This document shows, one piece after another, positions 8,355-18,582 of a stretch of 64,000 nt of DNA. Each line of letters begins with the position of its first letter. Position 1 is the first letter of the stretch. The position numbers and the translations under genes are program-made. Origin of the DNA: Chryseobacterium culicis (GTDB lineage Bacteria; Bacteroidota; Bacteroidia; Flavobacteriales; Weeksellaceae); contig NZ_PCPP01000001.1 in assembly GCF_002979755.1 (NCBI RefSeq), forward strand, positions 900,665-964,664, read 5' to 3'. The notes under the pieces were generated by a model. The model searched no databases, was not told the origin of the DNA, and saw nothing but the letters and a program-made list of their open reading frames with translations.

Positions 8355-10544
8355 TTGAAAGACCTGCTTCTTATTACTCCGCCTTTTACCCAACTTAATA
8401 CTCCTTATCCTGCAACGGCTTATATTAAAGGATTTTTAAATACCAAAAATATTTCCAGCTATCAGGTAGATTTGGGGATCGATGTTATTTTGGATTTATT
8501 TTCAAAAGAAGGAATTCAGAAGGTTTTTAATAAAGAAATTCATCTTCAGAACACCTCTGAAAACTCTAAGAGAATTTATGCTCTAAGAGAAGAATATTTA
8601 AAGACTATTGATCAGGTCATCCCTTTTTTACAAGGAAAAACACCTACACTGGCAAGGCAGATCTGCAGCATGAACTTCCTTCCCGAAGCTTCCCGCTTCA
8701 ACCAGCTGGATGATATGGAGTTTGCTTTTGGAAATATGGGTCTTCAGGATAAAGCCAAACATCTGGCGACTTTATATTTAGAAGATATTTCCGATTATAT
8801 TGTAGAAAACATTGATGCTGATTTTGGTTTCAGCAGATATGCAGAACGTCTTGGAAAAAGTGCCAATTCTTTTGATGAATTATATTCAAAATTATCTGGT
8901 GAACCTACATTTATCGATGCGTTTACCTTAAAAATTCTTCAAGAAAAAATAGAAACGGTTCAGCCAAAGCTGGTTTGTTTTTCAATACCATTTCCTGGTA
9001 ATCTGTATTCCGGTTTTAAATGCGCCCAATGGATTAAAAAACATTATCCCCATATTAAAACGGCTATGGGAGGCGGATTTCCCAATACAGAATTAAGAGA
9101 AGTTAAAGATCAGAGAGTATTTGAATTTTTTGACTTTATTACCTTAGATGATGGTGAACTTCCATTAGAACTTCTTTATCAAAATTTAGAAATTTCCGCT
9201 GAGAAAGGAGAATTTAAAAGAACTTTTCTTATCGAAAATAATGAAGTTGTTTATAAGAATAATTCTAAAAGGCACGATTTTAAACAATCTGAAATAGGAA
9301 CGCCTGATTATACAAATTTAAAACTGGATCAATATATTTCCGTTATCGAAATCGCCAATCCCATGCATAGTTTATGGAGTGACGGCAGATGGAATAAACT
9401 GACGATGGCGCATGGATGCTATTGGGGAAAATGTACATTCTGTGATATTTCTTTAGATTATATCAAGATCTACGAACCTATTTCTGCTAAAATTCTGGTA
9501 GACAGAATTGAAGAATTGATCCGAACAACAGGTGAAACCGGATTCCATTTTGTGGATGAAGCAGCACCACCAGCTTTAATGAGAGAAGTGGCTCTGGAAA
9601 TTCTCAGAAGAAATCTTGTTGTTACCTGGTGGACCAATATTCGTTTTGAAAAAAGTTTCACCCGTGATTTATGTTATCTTCTGAAGCTTTCGGGATGCGT
9701 TGCTGTTTCCGGAGGACTTGAAGTGGCCAGTGACCGATTGCTGAAATTAATTGACAAAGGAGTTTCTGTGGAACAGGTTGCCAACGTAACAAGAAATTTT
9801 ACAGAAGCCGGTGTTATGGTTCATGCTTATCTGATGTATGGCTACCCTACCCAAACGGTTCAGGAAACTGTTGATTCTCTGGAAATGGTTCGGCAGATGT
9901 TTGAGATGGGAATTCTTCAAAGTGGTTTCTGGCATCAGTTTGCCATGACAGCCCACTCACCTGTTGGAATAAGCCCGGAAGATTTTGGAGTGATTCCCGT
10001 GAAGCAGGAAATTTTGTTTGCCAATAACGACATCGACTTTAAAGATAAAACCGGAATTGATCATAACAAATTTAGTTTCGGATTAAAAAAATCACTGTTC
10101 AATTATATGCATGGAGTAAATTTTGAACTCCCTCTTCAGGAATGGTTTGATTTTAAAATTCCAAGAACATCCATCCATCCGGATTACATTCACGACTGTC
10201 TTTTGGAAGATGGGCAGTTTAGTCTGAAAGGAAATTCCAAAGTGGTCTTTTTAACCAAAAATGTAATCGCTGAGAATCGCGTAAAAAATAAAAAGAAATA
10301 TTCTGGTACATATACGTTACTTACATTCCACTTAAAAACCAATATTGTGAAGGTTGAGCTGGAACAGGAAAAGGCAGAATGGCTGATGAATGTGCTGGAA
10401 GAAAACGCTATTGAAAATTCAAAAAAACCTACTATTCAACAACTTAAGAATCAATTTGAAGAAAGTTTTGAAGATTTTGAGTTATTCTGGTTTTCAAAAC
10501 CGATGCAGCAATTGAAGGAAAATGGAGTCATTTTAAGTTTATAA
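8355..10544 (+). CDS. B12-binding domain radical SAM protein
   Basis: A 729-residue protein starting at TTG; the peptide MKDLLLITPP is a typical first strand of a cobalamin-binding domain, so this start is favoured. Residues 1-270 form the B12-binding-like region, with GGGFPN at about 239-244 in the nucleotide-loop position. The radical SAM core starts near 340. Its cluster cysteines are Cys355, Cys360 and Cys363 (GCYWGKCTFCD), which is CX4CX2C rather than the usual CX3CX2C. FHFVDEA (397-403) and GGLEVASDRLL (from 453) fit later core strands. Residues 560-729 are an extra C-terminal domain. The substrate is unknown and no neighbour suggests a pathway. The enzyme class is secure. Confidence 0.87.
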   Translation: MKDLLLITPPFTQLNTPYPATAYIKGFLNTKNISSYQVDLGIDVILDLFSKEGIQKVFNKEIHLQNTSENSKRIYALREEYLKTIDQVIPFLQGKTPTLARQICSMNFLPEASRFNQLDDMEFAFGNMGLQDKAKHLATLYLEDISDYIVENIDADFGFSRYAERLGKSANSFDELYSKLSGEPTFIDAFTLKILQEKIETVQPKLVCFSIPFPGNLYSGFKCAQWIKKHYPHIKTAMGGGFPNTELREVKDQRVFEFFDFITLDDGELPLELLYQNLEISAEKGEFKRTFLIENNEVVYKNNSKRHDFKQSEIGTPDYTNLKLDQYISVIEIANPMHSLWSDGRWNKLTMAHGCYWGKCTFCDISLDYIKIYEPISAKILVDRIEELIRTTGETGFHFVDEAAPPALMREVALEILRRNLVVTWWTNIRFEKSFTRDLCYLLKLSGCVAVSGGLEVASDRLLKLIDKGVSVEQVANVTRNFTEAGVMVHAYLMYGYPTQTVQETVDSLEMVRQMFEMGILQSGFWHQFAMTAHSPVGISPEDFGVIPVKQEILFANNDIDFKDKTGIDHNKFSFGLKKSLFNYMHGVNFELPLQEWFDFKIPRTSIHPDYIHDCLLEDGQFSLKGNSKVVFLTKNVIAENRVKNKKKYSGTYTLLTFHLKTNIVKVELEQEKAEWLMNVLEENAIENSKKPTIQQLKNQFEESFEDFELFWFSKPMQQLKENGVILSL

Positions 10545-10915
10545 AAATTTTCATTTTTTTCTCAGGGATTTTAAAAAGACATAATTTTTTATAAATTTTT
10601 CTTTTTCTGAACGAATAACATCTGTTTCTATAGAATTATAATCTCCCACAGATTACGCGGATTTACACAGATTTTTATTTAAGGAATAAAGTTTTTTTTC
10701 ATTTCGAAAGAATCATGTCCATATTTTTTAACTACCCCTATATAAACCGACAAAATATTCCCCTCCTCCGGAGGGGTGGCGAAAATTCAAAGAATTTTTG
10801 ACGGGGTGGTTTAATAATATAAGTTTTGGCTAAAGCCAATGGAAATTTGATCCTTAATAAATAAACGGGCTAAAGCCCGTTTCTATTGATAATAAGCCAT
10901 TCCTTTTTATCAGAT
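10545..10915. repeat. Repeat-rich convergent intergenic region, including a REP-like doublet (copy 1)
   Basis: No gene is seen. Three elements are present. First, around 10644-10676, is a short direct repeat built on CACAGATT. Second, 10760-10810 is a GC-rich element with stem CCCCTC/GAGGGG and an AAAATTC/GAATTTT inverted repeat. Third, 10824-10890 holds two small hairpins, GGCTAAAGCC and ACGGGCTAAAGCCCGT, ending in TTTCTATTGAT. The third element recurs at 44691-44756 and 49441-49502. Confidence 0.8.
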
Positions 10916-11734
10916 TTAATTAGGTGTTTCTTTTGTTACGGTACCTACAGATACTTTTTCCTGTATTTTAATAAAGTTTGGATCCATAATAGCCATACGT
11001 TCCGCCAATGCTTTATAGGTTGGAAATTTTAGAATAGAAGCTCTTCCTGACATTTCCTTGTAGATGGTAAAAGATTTTCCTCCAGCTGTTTTCAGCTGTT
11101 TTGTAGTCGTGATATATCTTCCGATAAGCTTGCTTTTGGCATCATAGATCTCAATATCAATTGGAGTTTTATCCATGATTGTTTCTTCTGAGCCGAAACT
11201 TACAGGTAAATTGGTAAAATATCCTACCGGAACACCGTTACTAAGGATCTCTCCCACTTTATTAACCTCAATATTCATCTTATCTATCTTCTTTCGGATA
11301 GTATAAGCATCTTTCGTTTTAGCATCCAGTTTTCTCTTAGGTACATTGGAAAAAAGCTCATCAAGGTTTTTAACATTGATTCCTTTATTATCAATTATCT
11401 TAAGATCCTTCACTGAAGTAAATACCGCAGACCTCTCTTCTCCGGAAAATGCAGAAGGTGATGAATAATCAATTTCGATTGTTTTGTCCCTGTTATATAC
11501 CCTGTTGACACTGATATAGCTGTCGCGAACAGAATCAACGATACTTTTATCAATGAATTTTATAGTATACATCGGAGTTTCCTTCAGATCCATAAAAGTA
11601 TATTCACTGGATTTGTTGGAAAGCTTAGCTACCGGAATACCGTCAAGATTAATAATTCCTCTCTTGGTTTTGATATTCTGGGCATGGAGGAAAACACCCA
11701 GAACTGTAAATAATATGATTATGCCTTTCTTCAT
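10916..11734 (-). CDS. Exported hypothetical protein with an internal duplication
   Basis: A 272-residue protein with a clear signal peptide (residues 1-19, ending HAQ). Two segments look related: residues 27-76 containing DGIPV, and 162-211 containing NGVPV. Each continues into a Thr/Pro/Ile-rich strand region and a short charged turn. I do not recognise a family. It is probably periplasmic or surface-attached. The ATG start sits just past the atpC terminator, and the gene converges on the radical SAM gene. Confidence 0.7.
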   Translation of the reverse strand: MKKGIIILFTVLGVFLHAQNIKTKRGIINLDGIPVAKLSNKSSEYTFMDLKETPMYTIKFIDKSIVDSVRDSYISVNRVYNRDKTIEIDYSSPSAFSGEERSAVFTSVKDLKIIDNKGINVKNLDELFSNVPKRKLDAKTKDAYTIRKKIDKMNIEVNKVGEILSNGVPVGYFTNLPVSFGSEETIMDKTPIDIEIYDAKSKLIGRYITTTKQLKTAGGKSFTIYKEMSGRASILKFPTYKALAERMAIMDPNFIKIQEKVSVGTVTKETPN

Positions 11735-11758
11735 ACAATCAGACTTTTACAAATAAAA

Positions 11759-11783
11759 AAAGTGTAACACAAAGTTACACTTT
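11759..11783 (-). terminator. Intrinsic terminator of the atpD-atpC operon
   Basis: A perfect 10-bp stem, AAAGTGTAAC with GTTACACTTT, and a 5-base loop. On the minus strand it is followed by a T-run. It lies 29 bases past the atpC stop. Confidence 0.88.
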
Positions 11784-11812
11784 CTTGAAAATATATTTAG
11801 CTTTTCATTTAA

Positions 11813-12094
11813 TTATTCACAAAGGATAATGCCTTTATTATGATTAAATTCTACAACACCGCTTTTGATAGCATAAGCAAAAACAGAGTCTTTTCCAGTT
11901 TCTTTAGTGAAATTTTTAGCAAAAGCTTCATCAATAGAATTAGCAAAAAGCTTTACATCACCTCCGATTAAAGAAGAAACAATTCCTGCGTGGTTTTTCA
12001 TGATGTGAAATTCACCATTTTTTCCAGGCAATAATACTGAGTCTACTTCTCCTTCAAAAACTACGTATTCTGGTGTTAAAATTTTTATATTCAT
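11813..12094 (-). CDS. atpC: F1F0 ATP synthase epsilon subunit, short form
   Basis: A 93-residue protein matching the N-terminal beta-sandwich of epsilon: the opening strand MNIKILTPEYVVFEGEV and the motif LPGKNGEFHIMKNHA. Usual epsilon subunits are about 130-140 residues and carry a C-terminal helical hairpin that can inhibit ATP hydrolysis. That hairpin is absent here and the stop is clean, so this is a natural short form rather than a truncation. It lies downstream of atpD, as in other Bacteroidota where atpDC is separate from the rest of the atp genes. The 98-bp intercistronic gap contains a hairpin. Confidence 0.95.
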   Translation of the reverse strand: MNIKILTPEYVVFEGEVDSVLLPGKNGEFHIMKNHAGIVSSLIGGDVKLFANSIDEAFAKNFTKETGKDSVFAYAIKSGVVEFNHNKGIILCE

Positions 12095-12192
12095 TTAATT
12101 TAGATTAAAAGATTAAAAGATTGAAGATTAAAAGATTTTTGACAAACATTATATGTCTCTCATCTCATGTCTAAAAATCTTATGTCTAATTA
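12095..12192. repeat. AT-rich direct repeats and hairpin between atpD and atpC
   Basis: The segment starts with repeated GATTAAAA-type units (about 12107-12138). It also contains an imperfect inverted repeat, AGATTTTTGACA (12133-12144) with TGTCTAAAAATCT (12168-12180). In the atpD-atpC mRNA this forms a stem between the two genes. Confidence 0.65.
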
Positions 12193-13751
<1,559 letters not shown>

Positions 13752-13962
13752 TTGGTAAAAAAAAGATTTTTATCATGCTTTTTAAGAGATGAATGAGTTT
13801 ACGCTATACTATGTAAAATTCAATATTTATCATTATATTTAACAGCAAATTGGTAATTCAGCCGTTTGTCATTATTATAGTATAATATAATGTAGGATAT
13901 TTTTCAAAATTTTTCATTTTCAAATTTTCAAATTCCCTCGGTTACATTAAAAATAAAGGTTT

Positions 13963-13970
13963 TATATTTG
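13963..13970 (+). promoter_or_regulatory. -7 promoter element of ribF
   Basis: TATATTTG matches TAnnTTTG and lies 19 bases before the TTG start of ribF. The -33 element is only TTA at 18-base spacing. Confidence 0.6.
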
Positions 13971-13989
13971 CAATCAAAATTTTTCCGTT

Positions 13990-14916
13990 TTGAAAGTTTT
14001 CAAGAATTTTACAGATTACTCCTCACAGAAGCCTCTAGCATTGTCTTTAGGTATGTTTGACGGGGTGCATCTAGGGCACAAGAGTATTATCGATGAACTG
14101 GCTAAAATAGGTACAGAAAACAATCTGGAAACTGCTATCCTTACTTTTTGGCCGCATCCAAGATTTGTTTTTAATCCTAATGAAGATTTAAAGCTTCTGA
14201 ATACGCTGGAAGAAAAAAAACAGCTGGTTGAGAAATATGGCATTGATAATTTGTTCCTGAAAGAATTTGATGAAGAATTCAGAAATCTTACCGGAGAAGA
14301 ATTTGTACGTCAGATTTTAATTGATAAACTGAATGTAAAATACCTTATTATAGGATATGACCATTCTTTTGGAAAAAACAAAAGTGGAAATTTTGAGCTT
14401 CTTCAAAAACTATCGAAAGAACTTGATTTTGAGGTAGAACAAATGGAAGCAATCAATATCCATGAAAATAATATCAGTTCTACGAAAGTACGTAATGCGC
14501 TTTTAACAGGAAATATTAAAGAGGCCAACGAAATGCTGGGGTACACCTACTCTGTTTCCGGAACTGTGGTTCACGGGAAGAAAATCGGAAGAACCATCGG
14601 ATATCCAACAGCCAATATTGAAACAGAATCCATCAAGCTTTTACCTAAAAAAGGAGCTTATATTGTAGAAGTATTCGTAAAAGGCAACCAATATAAAGGA
14701 ATGCTGAGTGTAGGAACCAATCCAACCGTAAACGGAGAAAAACTAACTGTGGAAGTTTATATCCTTGATTTTGATGATGATATTTATGATGAAAAGATTA
14801 CGGTAAGTTTCAGGGATTTTCTTCATGATGAAATCAAATTCGAAGGTCTTGACAAATTGATTGAAAGACTGGATGAGGATAAAAGAATAACACAAATATA
14901 TGATTTCAAGGAGTAA
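13990..14916 (+). CDS. ribF: Bifunctional riboflavin kinase / FAD synthetase
   Basis: A 308-residue protein with the FAD synthetase nucleotidyltransferase domain first and the riboflavin kinase domain second. GMFDGVHLGH is at 21-30. The ISSTKVR-type segment (SSTKVRNALL) lies near 160. The kinase domain has GKKIGRTIGYPTAN around 195-208 and ends with strands NPTVNGEKLTVEVYI. It makes FMN and FAD in the cytoplasm. It starts at TTG: no ATG in this frame gives the conserved N-terminus, and a -7 element sits just upstream. Its last 17 bases overlap the start of the acyltransferase gene. Confidence 0.96.
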   Translation: MKVFKNFTDYSSQKPLALSLGMFDGVHLGHKSIIDELAKIGTENNLETAILTFWPHPRFVFNPNEDLKLLNTLEEKKQLVEKYGIDNLFLKEFDEEFRNLTGEEFVRQILIDKLNVKYLIIGYDHSFGKNKSGNFELLQKLSKELDFEVEQMEAINIHENNISSTKVRNALLTGNIKEANEMLGYTYSVSGTVVHGKKIGRTIGYPTANIETESIKLLPKKGAYIVEVFVKGNQYKGMLSVGTNPTVNGEKLTVEVYILDFDDDIYDEKITVSFRDFLHDEIKFEGLDKLIERLDEDKRITQIYDFKE

Positions 14917-15949
14917 TAATTTTGACTTTCTAAGGCTTGTTTTTGCAAGCTTTGTTGTCATTTCTCATTCCTATGCTCTTTCAGGGGCCGCCCACGGTGA
15001 TCCTCTGTCACAACTTACCAACGGCCAGATGGAATTTTCTTATCTGGGAGTTCATGGTTTTTTCATTATCTCAGGATATTTAATTTTCAAAAGTCTCCTG
15101 CGTTGCAAAGGTCTTCCCGATTTTTACTGGAAAAGACTTTTAAGACTTTTTCCGGCACTATTGGTCGTTCTCTTTCTTACCGTTTTTCTGGCACCTGCAG
15201 TCTATGAAAGTTCCGTTCCTTATTTAAAGAATACCTCTGTATATACTTATATTCCTCAAAATATCACTTTATTTTTCCGCCAGAAAGGTATTGATGGAGT
15301 TTTTGAAAGTAATCCTTATAAGTACAGTATCAATGGGAGTTTGTGGACAATATGCTATGAATTCAGCATGTATGTGATGGTCTCTCTACTTTTCTTTATC
15401 AGGGAAAAAACTTATCTGAAAATTATTGTAACTCTGTTATTCATATCGAGCTATGCCTTCAGTCTTTTCCATCCCTATTTCCTTCACGGATTATTTATGA
15501 AGATGGAACTGGGAAGCAATCATTTTTATAATCTGATGTGTTTTTTTGTCGGAGGAATGATCATGACTTATCTTAACACCAATAAAAGAACAGAAAACAT
15601 CCTTATTATACTTTCTTCCATTGTTTTTATTGCCAGTATATATTTAAATATTTCGCACTATACCTGCTATATTACTCTTCCTCTACTGGTTATTCTGCTT
15701 GGGAAAAGCTCTACCCGATATCTTAATAAAGTTGGAGACACTATTGGGGATACTTCTTACGGGATTTATATTTATTCTTTCCCCATACAGCAAACGCTGG
15801 TGTACTTTTTTAAACTGGATACAGCGATGTTATTTATATTTTCATTACCGCTATCTATTCTGCTGGGATATGCTTCCTGGCATCTGATTGAAAAGAAAGC
15901 ATTAGGATATAAAGATTTATTAACAAAAAAGGCTATTCTCACCGAATAG
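14900..15949 (+). CDS. Acyltransferase 3 family membrane protein
   Basis: A 349-residue protein with about ten membrane helices. The opening FDFLRLVFA and the segment SFVVISHSYAL, with the catalytic-type histidine after helix 1, are typical of acyltransferase 3 (PF01757, OatA-like). FWKR-like YWKRLLRLFPA and the SLWTICYEFSMY region also fit. It probably O-acylates a surface glycan such as LPS, exopolysaccharide or peptidoglycan; the acceptor is unknown. The ATG overlaps the end of ribF by 17 bases, implying translational coupling. A bidirectional terminator overlaps its stop codon. Confidence 0.87.
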   Translation: MISRSNNFDFLRLVFASFVVISHSYALSGAAHGDPLSQLTNGQMEFSYLGVHGFFIISGYLIFKSLLRCKGLPDFYWKRLLRLFPALLVVLFLTVFLAPAVYESSVPYLKNTSVYTYIPQNITLFFRQKGIDGVFESNPYKYSINGSLWTICYEFSMYVMVSLLFFIREKTYLKIIVTLLFISSYAFSLFHPYFLHGLFMKMELGSNHFYNLMCFFVGGMIMTYLNTNKRTENILIILSSIVFIASIYLNISHYTCYITLPLLVILLGKSSTRYLNKVGDTIGDTSYGIYIYSFPIQQTLVYFFKLDTAMLFIFSLPLSILLGYASWHLIEKKALGYKDLLTKKAILTE

Positions 15950-15956
15950 CCTTTTT
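15926..15956. terminator. Bidirectional terminator
   Basis: A 13-bp perfect stem (15926-15938 with 15944-15956) is flanked by A-runs and T-runs. It serves both the acyltransferase gene, whose stop codon is inside the loop/right arm, and the converging lipoprotein gene. Confidence 0.9.
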
Positions 15957-15958
15957 GC

Positions 15959-16450
15959 TTATTTTAATACTTTTAAGTAGATTTTTTGGGTCTCATTATT
16001 CAGTTTCACATTCGGGAACTGTTTGTCGTAATCAATAAAGATATCTCCTTTTTCATCTGCTTTTCCGTTTCCGTCAGAGTCCCAGCTTATGGTTACATAA
16101 TATTTTGCAGGACCGGCAGGTTTTGGATTAATCTTGCTTTCAGCATCTTTTGGTACCGGAAGATCAATGGTGAATGGCACTGATTTCTGCTCAAATTCTT
16201 TTTCCGTAATTAAGCTGGCAGGAGCGTCAGCCAGTTTTTCATCCATTCCGTATAAACTTACTTTAAGTTTTGGATTTTTAATGGTAAAATTCTCTGTACC
16301 TGAAAATTCCAGTTTAATGTTTTCGGAAGAAGTCTCAGAAGCTGAGACAGCCGAAGTTGGGTTGTCAGCAGTGCTTTTGCTTTGTGGCTTGGTGCAGCTT
16401 GACCACATTAATGTCCCTGCTGCGGCGAATAATAAAAGGTGGTTTCTCAT
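15959..16450 (-). CDS. Hypothetical lipoprotein
   Basis: A 163-residue protein with a signal peptide and lipobox ending WSSC (Cys19). A Ser/Thr-rich linker of about 25 residues follows, then a beta-rich domain of about 110 residues. The domain contains WDSDGNGKADEKGD, a DxDGxG calcium-loop-like stretch near residue 125. There is no recognised family; a weak resemblance to small YbaY/YscW-like beta domains is possible. It is probably anchored in the outer or inner membrane facing the periplasm. Confidence 0.7.
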   Translation of the reverse strand: MRNHLLLFAAAGTLMWSSCTKPQSKSTADNPTSAVSASETSSENIKLEFSGTENFTIKNPKLKVSLYGMDEKLADAPASLITEKEFEQKSVPFTIDLPVPKDAESKINPKPAGPAKYYVTISWDSDGNGKADEKGDIFIDYDKQFPNVKLNNETQKIYLKVLK

Positions 16451-16531
16451 TTGTTCTTTATTTTATTACTATTAAATGTATATTTCACTGATAACAGATA
16501 ACAAATTTCGTACCTCAATCTTTTTTATTTT

Positions 16532-16885
16532 TTATAAAGAATTCACTTCATTCTGAGCTTTCTTGGTCAGGGATTTAAAAACCAGATCATACGAGTGGTC
16601 AATCAATTTAAAGATCAAATCTCTTTTCAAACCATCGATTGTTACAGAATTCCAATGGGTTTTATTCATATGGTAAGCTCCTGTGATCTGAGGATATTGC
16701 TCACGAAGCTCTGCACTCCACTCCGGATCTGTTTTTACATTAACACCTAACGGCTGTCTTTCAAGCCCCATCAGTAAAAATATTTTAGTATCTACTTTGA
16801 TGACAAGTGTTTCATTATCAAACGGAAAACTTTCCGTAGTTCCTTTTTTAGCAAGACAGTAATCTAAAATTTCGTTGGCATCCAT
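16532..16885 (-). CDS. MmcQ/YjbR family protein
   Basis: A 117-residue protein of the MmcQ/YjbR (DUF419) family: the KKGTTESFPFD motif (14-24), VIKV..KIFLLM strands, and the HMNKTHWNSV segment near residue 72. The fold is CyaY-like and DNA binding has been proposed, but the function is not established. A TATATTTG lies only three bases before the ATG, which would give a leaderless or nearly leaderless message if used. Confidence 0.88.
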   Translation of the reverse strand: MDANEILDYCLAKKGTTESFPFDNETLVIKVDTKIFLLMGLERQPLGVNVKTDPEWSAELREQYPQITGAYHMNKTHWNSVTIDGLKRDLIFKLIDHSYDLVFKSLTKKAQNEVNSL

Positions 16886-17004
16886 ATCAAATATAAGTAA
16901 TGAGTGATAAGTAATTAGTAATGATTAAATGATATAATTCTTTAATCTTTAATTCAAATTTAGTAAATTTAAGAAAGAAATAATCTCACAAAATCACAAT
17001 TATT

Positions 17005-17661
17005 ATGAAAGCTCTGGTAATAGGTGCTACAGGCGCCACAGGAAAAGATCTTGTCAATCAGTTATTGAATGACAAAGAGTTTGATGAAGTGGATATTTTT
17101 GTCAGAAAACCTATCGATATTCAGAATGATAAGCTTAAAGTTCATGTTGTGAATTTTGAAAAACCCGAAGAATGGAAAGATATGGTGAAGGGAGATGTTG
17201 CATTTTCGTGTCTGGGAACTACTTTAAAGGATGCCGGAAGTAAGGAAGCTCAGAAGAAAGTAGACTTTGATTACCAGTATGAATTTGCGAAAGCAGCGAA
17301 AGAGAATGAAGTAGAAGATTATATTCTGGTATCCGCTTATGGAGCCAATCCACAATCCAAAATTTTCTATTCCAAGATGAAAGGTGAGCTGGAAGAAGCT
17401 GTAAAACAACTGCATTTCAATAAGATTACTATTTTTAAACCGGGAATGCTTGAACGAAAAAATTCTGAAAGAACAGGAGAAGTTTTAGGCAGCCGGATTA
17501 TAAAGTTTGCCAATAAACTGGGATTATTGGAAAGTCAGAAGCCTCTGCCCACTGATATTCTGGCAAAGGCCATGATTAATTCTTCGAAAATAAAAAGCAA
17601 TGGCTATTCCAGTATAAAGCTTGGAAATATTTTCTGTTTTGCAGAGAAAAGCAATGAATAA
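17005..17661 (+). CDS. NAD(P)-binding Rossmann protein, HTATIP2/atypical SDR-like
   Basis: A 218-residue protein with the dinucleotide-binding motif GATGATGKDL (8-17), a second strand ending DIFVRKP, and the SCLGTT segment near 70. The YxxxK-like stretch is IFYSKMKGE (about 118-126). Together these are typical of the oxidoreductase HTATIP2 / NAD(P)H-binding family. The substrate is unknown. Its stop lies four bases from the stop of the converging gene, with no obvious terminator between them. Confidence 0.85.
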   Translation: MKALVIGATGATGKDLVNQLLNDKEFDEVDIFVRKPIDIQNDKLKVHVVNFEKPEEWKDMVKGDVAFSCLGTTLKDAGSKEAQKKVDFDYQYEFAKAAKENEVEDYILVSAYGANPQSKIFYSKMKGELEEAVKQLHFNKITIFKPGMLERKNSERTGEVLGSRIIKFANKLGLLESQKPLPTDILAKAMINSSKIKSNGYSSIKLGNIFCFAEKSNE

Positions 17662-17665
17662 TATT

Positions 17666-18571
17666 TTAACTGATTTTCTGTTTTGTTGTATCGATAATCT
17701 GCTTGATCCATTGGTAATCCGGTAATTTTTTTAGTTTCGAAATTAATTCTTGAGGGATATCTTTAGTTCCAATCAATGTTCCCGCAATTTGTCCGGCAAT
17801 TGAAGCATTGGTATCTGTATCTCCTCCCGAACTGATAATTTGTTTAAACATTTCTTCCATACCTAAATCAATAATTTTGGTTGAACAGTAAATTGCAAAA
17901 GGAACTGAATTAACAACATAACCATTATTGCCCAATTTTGATATTTCTGAAATTGAAGAGTTATTTCCTGCTGAATTAATTTCGATTAATCTGTCTTTTA
18001 TATTTGTATCAGGAATTTCCGGAATAATAATATCAAAAAGATTATTGTTTCCATTCCATTCAGAATTTAGGATTGCTTTTATGGAAAGAAAAACAGCTAA
18101 AGCTCCAGAAAAGGCTTCATCATTTCTATGGGTAACCTTACATGCTTCGTAAATATTTTGTCTTGTAATATCTGAGAAAAAAGCAAAAGGAGCAATTCTC
18201 ATCGCTCCTCCGTTTCCTGCGGCAAATTCTCCAATTCGTCCAGCCTGGCTCCAATGAATACCAGCTTCAGTATCTAAAATTGCCTTAAGTGTAGAAGCGC
18301 CAATTCCTGTTAATTTACGGCTTCTATAATATTCTATAAATTTATTGATAAGATTTTCAGGGGTAAAGCTACTCTCAGACAAAACCTCACAAGTTGCCAA
18401 AGTCATTTGTGTATCATCCGTAATACTCCAGACTCTTTGCTTTATGCTCCTTTTTCCTAAATAATAAATATGTGAATCATCAGTTTCTACTTCATTTTCA
18501 TAGCTGCTTCCCCAGGCATCTCCAATTGCTCCGCTAATGATACAAGCTTCAAACTGATCCAAAGAATCCAT
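17666..18571 (-). CDS. ADP-ribosylglycohydrolase family protein
   Basis: A 301-residue protein of the DraG/ARH fold. Metal-binding motifs are GAIGDAWG (about 14-21), TDDTQM (about 51-56), GNGGAMRIAP near 119 and SGGDTDTN near 248. These Asp residues bind the two Mg ions needed to hydrolyse ADP-ribose linkages on protein or nucleoside substrates. It is the last gene of a LolA-like / glutathione peroxidase / ARH unit, with gaps of 34 and 11 bp. The target is unknown. Confidence 0.9.
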   Translation of the reverse strand: MDSLDQFEACIISGAIGDAWGSSYENEVETDDSHIYYLGKRSIKQRVWSITDDTQMTLATCEVLSESSFTPENLINKFIEYYRSRKLTGIGASTLKAILDTEAGIHWSQAGRIGEFAAGNGGAMRIAPFAFFSDITRQNIYEACKVTHRNDEAFSGALAVFLSIKAILNSEWNGNNNLFDIIIPEIPDTNIKDRLIEINSAGNNSSISEISKLGNNGYVVNSVPFAIYCSTKIIDLGMEEMFKQIISSGGDTDTNASIAGQIAGTLIGTKDIPQELISKLKKLPDYQWIKQIIDTTKQKIS

Positions 18572-18582
18572 GTAATAATCTA

